Below, piece by piece: positions 32,156-37,738 of a stretch of DNA of 37,738 nucleotides (position 1 is the stretch's first letter; every line of letters starts with the position of its first letter). Both the position numbers and the translations under genes were made by a program. The notes beneath the pieces are model-generated. The model made no database searches. It worked only from the letters and a program-made list of their open reading frames with translations, and was not told where the DNA came from. This DNA comes from JBCBTJ01 sp039818665 (GTDB lineage Bacteria > Pseudomonadota > Alphaproteobacteria > Caulobacterales > Hyphomonadaceae), in contig JBCBTJ010000030.1 in assembly GCA_039818665.1 (NCBI GenBank), forward strand, positions 1-37,738. Reading direction: 5' to 3'.

Positions 32156-33124
32156 GGCGCGACCTTCGCGCGGGTTGAAGACAGGCTCAAGGCCTTTGCT
32201 GAGAAGGTGAGGCCGTTGGTCTTGAGCCCCGGCGGCGCGATCGACGCGGCTTGGGGCCCGCCCTTGGAGGGAGAGCCCCAACCCGCCATCGTCTTCGCCA
32301 ACACCGACGTCTTTTTCAGCCCCGAAATCCAAGACTTCGTCCGCCTCACCATGGCGACGCCGAAGCTCGCCTGGTTCCAGTCCTCGGCCGCCGGCGTCGA
32401 GCACCCCATGCTCGCCGCCTTCGGCAAGAAGGCCGAGGTCTATACGAGCTGCCACGAGCAAGCCCACACCATCGCCGAATGGTGCCTCTGGCAGGCGCTC
32501 GACGTCTTTCGCGACGGCTCCGCGCGCCGCGCAGACCGCGAGCGGAAAGACTGGAAACGCCGCCAATCGCGCGAGATCGCAGGATCGGTTTGGCTGATCT
32601 ACGGCTTCGGCCGCATCGGCTGGGAGACGGCGCGCCGCGTGCGCGCCTTGGGCGGCCGCGTGATCGGGGTGCGCCGATCCCCAGGCCCCCATGAGCACGC
32701 CGACGAGATCATCAGCCCCGCCGACGTCACGGCGCGCCTCGGCGAGGCCGACGTCGTCCTGCTCACCGCCCCGCACACCGCCGAAACCGAAGGGCTCGCG
32801 GACGCGGCCTTCTTCGCCGCCATGCGCGAGGACGCCCTGTTCATGAATGTCGGCCGCGGCGCCCTCGTCGTCGAGCCGGACCTCCTCGCCGCCCTCGACC
32901 AAGGTCGCCCCGCCTTCGCCGCGCTCGACGTCTTCGCCACCGAGCCTCTGCCCGCCGACAGCCCGTTCTGGACGCACCCGAAAGTCGCGCTCACCCCCCA
33001 CAATTCGGCCGAAAGCGACAACATGAAACACCGCGTCGACGCGGTCTTCCTCGCCAATGTCGAGCGCTATCTGAACGGCGACCCGCTCGCCCACGTGGTG
33101 CCGAAAAGCGCGTTTGAGGGATAA
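32135..33124 (+). CDS. D-isomer-specific 2-hydroxyacid dehydrogenase (NADP type)
   Basis: 329 aa. NAD(P)-dependent oxidoreductase with the GxGxxG motif GFGRIG at 157-162, basic Arg180-Arg181 after the second strand (favours NADPH), and the catalytic Arg241 (NVGRGALV), Glu270 and His289 (LTPHNS). It resembles the GhrA/hydroxypyruvate reductase group by length and motif order. The GTG start at 32135 follows AGGAAAGGG. Its 5' end overlaps or abuts the divergent TIGR02301 gene, so its promoter must lie within that gene. Confidence 0.9.
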   Translation: MIDLLIHGATFARVEDRLKAFAEKVRPLVLSPGGAIDAAWGPPLEGEPQPAIVFANTDVFFSPEIQDFVRLTMATPKLAWFQSSAAGVEHPMLAAFGKKAEVYTSCHEQAHTIAEWCLWQALDVFRDGSARRADRERKDWKRRQSREIAGSVWLIYGFGRIGWETARRVRALGGRVIGVRRSPGPHEHADEIISPADVTARLGEADVVLLTAPHTAETEGLADAAFFAAMREDALFMNVGRGALVVEPDLLAALDQGRPAFAALDVFATEPLPADSPFWTHPKVALTPHNSAESDNMKHRVDAVFLANVERYLNGDPLAHVVPKSAFEG

Positions 33125-33219
33125 GCCCACCCCGCGATCGGCGCCGATCCGCCCCATTTCCGGCGCCGTCGGCGCGCTGACTTGGCGCGGGACGATGCGG
33201 GGGCGTGAAGGGGACGGAC

Positions 33220-33336
33220 ATGCGCAAGATATTGGCGATCTGCCTTGCGGCGGGGTTTCTCATCGGGTTCGCCGGGTCGCTTGATCCGGCCGTATTTGCG
33301 GGCGACCCGGGCCAAGACGCGCCGCTCACGCGCTAA
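33220..33336 (+). CDS. 38-aa exported or membrane peptide
   Basis: The frame starts at ATG 33220 with AAGGGGA eight bases upstream. It encodes a basic N-terminus (MRK), a hydrophobic stretch to about residue 19 and a polar tail (DPGQDAPLTR). It may be a signal-anchored micropeptide. No homologue known to me; support is the good ribosome-binding site and the coding-like codon pattern. It lies alone between the dehydrogenase and the acidic lipoprotein. Confidence 0.5.
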   Translation: MRKILAICLAAGFLIGFAGSLDPAVFAGDPGQDAPLTR

Positions 33337-33419
33337 AGCGAAAGAGATTGGCGACCCGCGCGCCATTATGTGTTAAGCGAGCGCGCTAAGAGCGGAGAAC
33401 GTCCGCAAAGGAGTTCGTG

Positions 33420-33848
33420 ATGAAAGTCGAATTGAAGCAAGCCTTGTTCGCCGGTGTGACGCTGGTCGCCTTGGCGGCCTGCGGAAACGGCGAAACCGCG
33501 GACGACGCCGACGCCTTGGACGCGGCGCGCTCCCAAGCGGAGTCCGCAGGCGAAGCGGCGAGCGAGGCCGCTGATGACGCCGCCTCCGCGGCCGACGCCG
33601 CCGCCGATGCGGCCGATGACGCCGCCGCCGAGGTGGAAAGCGAGACGGCCGGCGGGCTCGAAGCGGTCGGCGAAGCCGCTGACGAAGCCGCCGACTCCGC
33701 CGAAAGCGGCCTCAATGACATCTTAGACAGCGCGCGAGACGCCGCAGAAGACGTTGAAGGCGCTGTCGAGGACGCGGCCGACGAGGTCGAAGGGGCCGCC
33801 GAGGACGCCGCTGATGAGGCCGAAGACGCGGTCGCCGGCGACCAATAG
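33420..33848 (+). CDS. Acidic, alanine-rich lipoprotein
   Basis: 142 aa with a lipoprotein signal ending in LVALAAC (lipid-modified Cys21). The 121 residues from the cysteine onward consist almost entirely of Ala, Asp and Glu in repeats such as AADDAAS and AEDAADEAED, with about 41 acidic residues and only two arginines; no lysine occurs after the signal. This predicts a long helical or disordered rod at the membrane surface. ATG 33420 follows AAGGAG. A strong terminator follows. Low complexity makes homology searching unreliable; function unknown. Confidence 0.75.
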   Translation: MKVELKQALFAGVTLVALAACGNGETADDADALDAARSQAESAGEAASEAADDAASAADAAADAADDAAAEVESETAGGLEAVGEAADEAADSAESGLNDILDSARDAAEDVEGAVEDAADEVEGAAEDAADEAEDAVAGDQ

Positions 33849-33881
33849 GCTCCGTCCACGCTCGCAACTGAAAAGTCGACG

Positions 33882-33910
33882 AGGCGGCGCGCCAGCGCCG
33901 CCTTGTTTAT
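33882..33910 (+). terminator. Intrinsic terminator after the acidic lipoprotein
   Basis: Perfect 9-base-pair stem AGGCGGCGC / GCGCCGCCT with a 4-base loop, then TGTTTAT. It lies between two convergent genes and could also slow transcription arriving from the SDR side, where CGACTTTT follows on the other strand. Confidence 0.8.
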
Positions 33911-33917
33911 GCGCGCC

Positions 33918-34703
33918 TCAGAAAATGGCGTAGCCGCCGTCGATCACGAACGTATCTCCGGAATGGTAGGCCGAGGCGTTCGAAGCGAGATACACCGCCA
34001 CGCCCCCGAAATCGGCCGGCTCGCCCCAGCGCCGCGCCGGGACCCGCGAAATGACCTTCTCGGTAAAGACCGGCGCGTTTTGGGCGGCCTCAGTCATGTC
34101 GGTGGCGATCCAGCCGGGCAGGATCGCATTGGCCCGGATCCCATAACGCGCATGCTCCACCGCGATGCCCCTCAGCATGGAGATCAGCCCGCCTTTCGTG
34201 GCCGCATAGGCCTGGTTCCGCGCCGCGCCCTCGATCGCCGCGAGCGAGGCCACGCCGACCAGCGATCCGCCGGCGTCGCCGTTCTTCGCGCGTTTGACGA
34301 TCGACTTCGTCGCCTCGCGCAGCGTCCAAAACGCGCCGTCGAGATTCACCGCCATGTTCTTGCGCCAGGTCTCGGTGTCCATTTCCGAGAAGGCCGGCGC
34401 GCCGAAGCCGACGCCGGCGTTGGCGATGCAGGTGTCGATCCGGCCGGTCCAGGCTTCGGTTTCGGCCATCGCCTCGACCACGGCCGCCTCGTCCGACACG
34501 TCGACGGCCCAGCCCTTCACCTCGCCGGACCCGAGCGAAGACAGCGCCTCGGCCGCCTTGGCGTTCGCGTCGGCGTTCCGGCCCCAAATCGCGACATTCG
34601 CGTTCGACGCGGCCAGCGCCTCGGCCATGCCGTAGCCGATGCCGCGATTGCCGCCGGTGACGACGACGGTTTTTCCTGAAAGATCAAACGGCGCATAGGC
34701 CAT
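33918..34703 (-). CDS. SDR-family oxidoreductase, FabG/Gno-like
   Basis: 261 aa short-chain dehydrogenase. TGGNRGIG at 16-23, Arg42 at the end of the second strand (NADPH preferred), NAG at 95-97, Ser153, Tyr166 and Lys170 (YAATK), and the C-terminal SGDTFVIDGGYAIF typical of classical reductases such as gluconate 5-dehydrogenase or 3-oxoacyl-ACP reductase. Substrate unknown. ATG 34703 follows AGGAGG. Convergent with the lipoprotein gene across a shared terminator. Confidence 0.92.
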   Translation of the reverse strand: MAYAPFDLSGKTVVVTGGNRGIGYGMAEALAASNANVAIWGRNADANAKAAEALSSLGSGEVKGWAVDVSDEAAVVEAMAETEAWTGRIDTCIANAGVGFGAPAFSEMDTETWRKNMAVNLDGAFWTLREATKSIVKRAKNGDAGGSLVGVASLAAIEGAARNQAYAATKGGLISMLRGIAVEHARYGIRANAILPGWIATDMTEAAQNAPVFTEKVISRVPARRWGEPADFGGVAVYLASNASAYHSGDTFVIDGGYAIF

Positions 34704-35038
34704 GTGGGGCGTCCTCCTGTCCTGCGCGTTCGCCGCGCTTGTGCTTGCTGTTGCTTAGAGCTTTTCCAGCGGGTTTGGAAACCGGGCCCGTTTCGCGTGA
34801 GAGGGGAAATCCGGGTCGGTTTCGGGGGCTGAGAGGTATCGATAGGCGCGCGGACCTGCACTCAAAGCCCAGTGTTCATGGGGGTGATTTTCGCGGGTCG
34901 ACACTGTCGATGGCGCGCCGCCTAGAGTGCTGGTGCGCGGAAAAAACTGTTTGAAAGCAGGCGTGTGCGAACGGTTTGCGCCAAACGACCTAGTGCAAGT
35001 GGAGGTTCCGGCGAAGCGTAGGCCCGGCCCGGTCAGGC
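34704..35038. other. 335-base gap with several palindromes, no gene seen
   Basis: No convincing ORF or RNA gene. It contains TTTCCA-N7-TGGAAA (34763-34781), followed by a CGGGCCCG palindrome (34783-34790). The opening agagcttttccagcg recalls short dispersed intergenic repeats of alphaproteobacteria, but I cannot confirm a second copy here. It also contains the perfect palindrome TCGACA-C-TGTCGA (34898-34910) and a GTTTG-CGC-CAAAC hairpin (34974-34986). The 3' part would be the terminator region of the aspartic protease, the 5' part the SDR promoter. Confidence 0.5.
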
Positions 35039-35965
35039 TCAGTACTGGCTGATATAGAGACGCTCTCGCTCACGGTCGATTTGAACGCGAAAATGCTGAA
35101 GAAAATCAATGCCAAGCACCATGACCGGCTGATCGCCGATGCCCAGATGATCGAACAGCGGCGTATCGGCGATCGCAATCTCGACGCCGCGCACATGATA
35201 CCGGCCGAGCTGCAAGCGCCGCACTTTGGCCAGCCGCGCCCGGTCCGTCGGCTCCGTCGAGCCGGCGATCATGACTTTCTCCGGGCCGCTTTGGCGCGCG
35301 CCGGCATGGGTGGCGAAGGCCCGGTTGATGAAGGTTGCGTTGGAGCCGGTGTCGATCAGCGCCAATCCCCGGCGGCCATTGATTTCCACGGGCGCGAGCC
35401 ACATGCCCTGCAGGGGTTCAATGGGCACGGCCGAGGCTTCCTGGCGCAGCCGCCGGCGCGGCGCGCCGTCGTGCGCTCTTAAGCGCCGGCTGGGAAAATC
35501 GAAGTCCAGCGTCCGATGGCCGAAGGCCGTCGCAGGCACCACATTGGTGGTCCGACGGAAGAATGAGAGATCGTTCAGCGCCGCGTCCATATCGCCGAGC
35601 GCCAGCACGCTCAGCACGACATTTTGCAGGCGCACTTTCGGATAGGGCGAGGCGCCCCAAACCCCAATAACGGTTACAGGTTCAGGGTTCTCCGGCGGTG
35701 CGAGCCCGGCCGCTGTCAACGAGCCTTCGTCGACCATTGCGATGTTCGCCGCGGTGTCGATGATCGCTTCCACCGGTTCGGCGCCGTTGATGCTCACCGT
35801 GGTGACCATATGACCGTTTTCAGTGACGCGCAGCGGAATGCTCACGCTGGGCTGGCGCGCCTCAGCGGCTCGAGGCCAAATGACAACAAAAACAAGGAGT
35901 AGGGCGAGCGTTGCGATGTGCGCTCGCGCGGCGGCTGTTCGAATGGCGCGTCCTGTCACGCACAT
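35039..35965 (-). CDS. Two-domain retropepsin-like aspartic protease, exported
   Basis: 308 aa. A basic N-terminus is followed by one hydrophobic helix (about 17-31), a signal or anchor. Two similar beta domains follow, each with a retropepsin-type motif: IIDTAANIAMVD with Asp70 and LIDTGSNATFIN with Asp205. A single chain carrying both halves could form its own pseudo-dimer active site. The first motif has Ala where DTG is expected, so activity is uncertain. ATG 35965 follows GGTGGAGAC. Substrate unknown; periplasmic location inferred. Confidence 0.85.
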   Translation of the reverse strand: MCVTGRAIRTAAARAHIATLALLLVFVVIWPRAAEARQPSVSIPLRVTENGHMVTTVSINGAEPVEAIIDTAANIAMVDEGSLTAAGLAPPENPEPVTVIGVWGASPYPKVRLQNVVLSVLALGDMDAALNDLSFFRRTTNVVPATAFGHRTLDFDFPSRRLRAHDGAPRRRLRQEASAVPIEPLQGMWLAPVEINGRRGLALIDTGSNATFINRAFATHAGARQSGPEKVMIAGSTEPTDRARLAKVRRLQLGRYHVRGVEIAIADTPLFDHLGIGDQPVMVLGIDFLQHFRVQIDRERERLYISQY

Positions 35966-36084
35966 GGTCCGTCTCCACCCTGCACGATGTCGCAATCATG
36001 TCACAAAAGCGTGGCGCGCGCAAAAGCGAGCCGCGGCGCTCGTCGCGCCGAGGGCGCCGTTCATCGCGTCGGATCGGTCGGCCC

Positions 36085-36960
36085 CTAGGCCGCGGTTTGG
36101 ATGTAACCCGGCAGCTCAAATGCGGCGCGGTGCAGACCGGGCGTATAGCATTTGAGCGACAAGCCCGCCGCCGCCATACGTTGCGACAGCGAAGCTTCGC
36201 TCGCCTCGAACGGCGCGGTCGCGTCGCTCGACAGCGTCAGCGTCATCGGCCCGCCGAAATAAGTCGGCACGGTCACATGATAGGCCTTGGCGATGCTAAA
36301 CACGGTTTTCAGCCGGCTGAGCGCGGCCGCCGCCTCAGGGCCTTGGAGGAAGGGCAGGCTGTTTTGGGTCGCGAGCACGCCGCCAGGTCTCAGCACACGC
36401 CGGCAGTCCCTGTAAAACGCCTCGGTGAACAAGACTTCGCCGGGCCCGACGGGGTCGGTCGAGTCGACGATCACCACGTCGTAGCGTTGATCCGTGACCT
36501 GAACAAAGGCCGCGCCGTCCGCGAAGATCAGCTCCAGTCGCGGATCGTCGAACGCGCCGCCTGAAACAAAGGGCATCCATTTAAGACTTTGATCGACTAC
36601 GGAGCGGTCGAGCTCGACCAGCGTCGCCGCGTCCAAATCCGGGTAGCGGAACAATTCCCGCAATATCCCGCCGTCGCCGCCGCCGATCACCAGCGCGCGC
36701 TTGACCGCGCCATGCGCCAACATCGGCACATGAGTCAGCATCTCATGATAAATAAACTCGTCGGCCTCGGCGACCTGAATATAGCCGTCAATCGTCAGTA
36801 CACGGCCCATGCGCTCGTTCTCGAACACCAGCATTTCCTGGTGATCTGAGCGATCCGCATGCAGCAGTTTATCGATCCGCAACGCGGTGCTGAAGCCCTC
36901 GATATCGCTTTCGATGAACCAGTCGCCCTCGGCGAAGCGCATGGTTGATGCGACAGTCAC
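36085..36960 (-). CDS. speE: Spermidine synthase, SpeE
   Basis: 291 aa aminopropyltransferase, transferring the aminopropyl group of decarboxylated SAM to putrescine. N-terminal beta domain with YIQVAEADEFIYHEML, then the Rossmann core VIGGGDGGILREL, VELDRSVVD, the acidic active-site IVDSTDPVGPGE and TQNSLPFLQG. I use GTG 36960, which overlaps the speD stop as GTGA; an ATG six codons later (36942) has no ribosome-binding site either. Encoded with its substrate-forming enzyme SpeD. Confidence 0.95.
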   Translation of the reverse strand: MTVASTMRFAEGDWFIESDIEGFSTALRIDKLLHADRSDHQEMLVFENERMGRVLTIDGYIQVAEADEFIYHEMLTHVPMLAHGAVKRALVIGGGDGGILRELFRYPDLDAATLVELDRSVVDQSLKWMPFVSGGAFDDPRLELIFADGAAFVQVTDQRYDVVIVDSTDPVGPGEVLFTEAFYRDCRRVLRPGGVLATQNSLPFLQGPEAAAALSRLKTVFSIAKAYHVTVPTYFGGPMTLTLSSDATAPFEASEASLSQRMAAAGLSLKCYTPGLHRAAFELPGYIQTAA

Positions 36961-37400
36961 GCCGCCGCGCCGCGCAGCAGATTGCGGACGTCGACCCGTT
37001 CAGGCCGGAAGGCCGCACGCAGAATATCGATCGATTTTTCAGGGTCCGCGTCGCCGCACATGAAGACGTCGAGCGCGGCGTAGTCGCGTTCCGGCCAGGT
37101 GTGAATCGAGATGTGGCTCTCTGCAAGAACGGCCACGCCCGAAATGCCGCCATAGGGCGTGAAGCGATGAAGATGGATATGGAGAAGCGTGGCGCCGCAA
37201 GTCTCGACACAGTCCCGAAAAGCGCGGTCGATTGTCTCTTGGTCGTCTAAATTCCGGGCGCCGAATAAGTCGATAATAAAATGACGGCCGGCATACTCCT
37301 CGCCGTCCACTTTGATGAAATGGTCCGGCGCGCTGTCTGCCGCGTCGGACCGCGGGTCCTGGTAGAGGGCGCTGTCCCCCCGGTCGTTCTCATAGTCCAT
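36957..37400 (-). CDS. speD: S-adenosylmethionine decarboxylase proenzyme, SpeD
   Basis: 147 aa prokaryotic class 1 SAM decarboxylase. The self-processing site is the Ser of LAESHISIHTWPE (about residue 94): backbone cleavage before it creates the pyruvoyl cofactor. The HLHRFTPYGGISGVA strand and LDVFMCGD with its conserved Cys follow the family order. The first 28 residues are a charged, poorly conserved extension. AAAGGA precedes ATG 37400. First gene of the spermidine operon; upstream leader has two stems. Confidence 0.95.
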   Translation of the reverse strand: MDYENDRGDSALYQDPRSDAADSAPDHFIKVDGEEYAGRHFIIDLFGARNLDDQETIDRAFRDCVETCGATLLHIHLHRFTPYGGISGVAVLAESHISIHTWPERDYAALDVFMCGDADPEKSIDILRAAFRPERVDVRNLLRGAAA

Positions 37401-37414
37401 GATTTGGTCCTTTC

Positions 37415-37471
37415 AAAACCGTATCGCCGACGGATGCGGTTGTCCGACAACCGCTCTGGTCGATCATTATA
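37415..37471 (-). promoter_or_regulatory. speD promoter and structured leader
   Basis: On the minus strand a perfect -10 TATAAT (37471-37466) lacks a good -35 at normal spacing (TTGGGA is 20 bases away). The leader holds a perfect stem GCGGTTG-TCGGA-CAACCGC (37454-37436), then a weaker CCGT-N7-ACGG stem followed by TTTT (37433-37415). The second stem resembles a short terminator 14 bases before the ATG. No known riboswitch class recognised. Confidence 0.55.
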
Positions 37472-37648
37472 GGGAGTGCGTCCCCAGGGCGTCCCAACCC
37501 TTCGTGAAATTAACTCCGCATACGCTATAACCGCCATAAATTTCCCCTGACGCGTGCAAACCAGGCGCCATCCAGGCTTAGGCGAACAGTTTCGCAAACG
37601 CGCGGCGAGGCCGATCGCGCCACGCGCCGCGATGATAGGCGTCGGAGA

Positions 37649-37738
37649 CCATGACGGGGACGACGGACGACGCTTCAGCGAACACCACGCTCGAGCAGAT
37701 GGTGTTCGCTGAAGCGTCGTCCGTCGTCCCCGTCATGG
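37649..37738. repeat. Terminal inverted repeat, right end (fold-back)
   Basis: Bases 37649-37687 are the exact reverse complement of 37700-37738, with a 12-base loop. The second arm ends exactly at the contig end. Sequence unrelated to the left-end repeat. Confidence 0.9.
37651..37738 (+). CDS. Start of an unidentified gene (partial)
   Basis: ATG 37651 follows GGAG by three bases and opens a frame to the contig end: MTGTTDDASANTTLEQM and onwards. Because bases 37700-37738 are the reverse complement of 37649-37687, only the first 16 codons (37651-37698) can be trusted. The gene would be divergent from speD. I do not recognise it. Confidence 0.3.
   Translation, partial: MTGTTDDASANTTLEQMVFAEASSVVPVM

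Overview
The window reads as a chromosomal segment (one complete contig, by its ends) from a high-GC alphaproteobacterium. Support comes from the GC-rich, strongly codon-biased coding sequence, the cysE-DUF3126 pair, a TIGR02301-type protein, the linked nadA/nadB/nadC genes and the speD-speE pair. The style suggests the Caulobacterales/Hyphomonadales/Parvularculales part of the class, but I cannot place it more closely. Coding density is very high. I see no rRNA, tRNA, CRISPR array, phage module or insertion sequence.

Layout. (1) 200-6060, minus strand: an NAD de novo synthesis cluster in the order nadA, three tandem small exported proteins of one family, nadB, nadC, then an SDR. From the first small protein to nadC every junction is a 4-base start/stop overlap. 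nadA carries a consensus-like -10 box abutting a perfect 7-1-7 palindrome (possible NadQ-type operator). (2) 6185-10486: an alpha/beta-hydrolase with a four-helix membrane tail, a CaCA-type cation exchanger, queF and a YdjA-like nitroreductase. (3) 10534-15670: a TetR regulator and an RND efflux pair; near-identical palindromes lie before the tetR gene and at the tetR/efflux junction. (4) 15718-20676: cysE, DUF3126, an ATPase plus fused permease/binding protein of the betaine/choline type, and a DUF3179 protein. (5) 20679-24701: DUF4345 protein, PhoH ATPase with a terminator-like hairpin in its leader, gamma-carbonic anhydrase, GYF_2 protein, enoyl-CoA hydratase, tandem PilZ protein. (6) 24836-29662: GMC oxidoreductase, a Tat-exported nitroreductase with its MarR regulator under a double operator, a HEPN-like RNxxxH protein, a GFA-fold zinc protein and an unknown protein. 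(7) 29800-33124: gamma-glutamyltransferase, TIGR02301 protein and a divergent D-2-hydroxyacid dehydrogenase. (8) 33220-37400: a 38-aa peptide, a very acidic lipoprotein with a good terminator, an SDR, a two-domain retropepsin-like protein, and speE/speD.

How the genes work together. The nad cluster makes nicotinate mononucleotide from aspartate (NadB, NadA, NadC), and the three exported proteins are locked into the same message. The efflux pair and the Tat nitroreductase each look like self-contained regulator-plus-target units whose operators are visible. speD-speE is a coupled spermidine operon.

Both termini are inverted repeats running exactly to the last base (60-base arms on the left, 39-base arms on the right, unrelated to each other). 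This is best read as fold-back assembly or amplification artefact, so the outermost bases should not be trusted. The strongest candidates for something undescribed are the three-paralogue module inside the nad operon, the RNxxxH protein with no canonical full-length start, and the hydrolase-membrane fusion.
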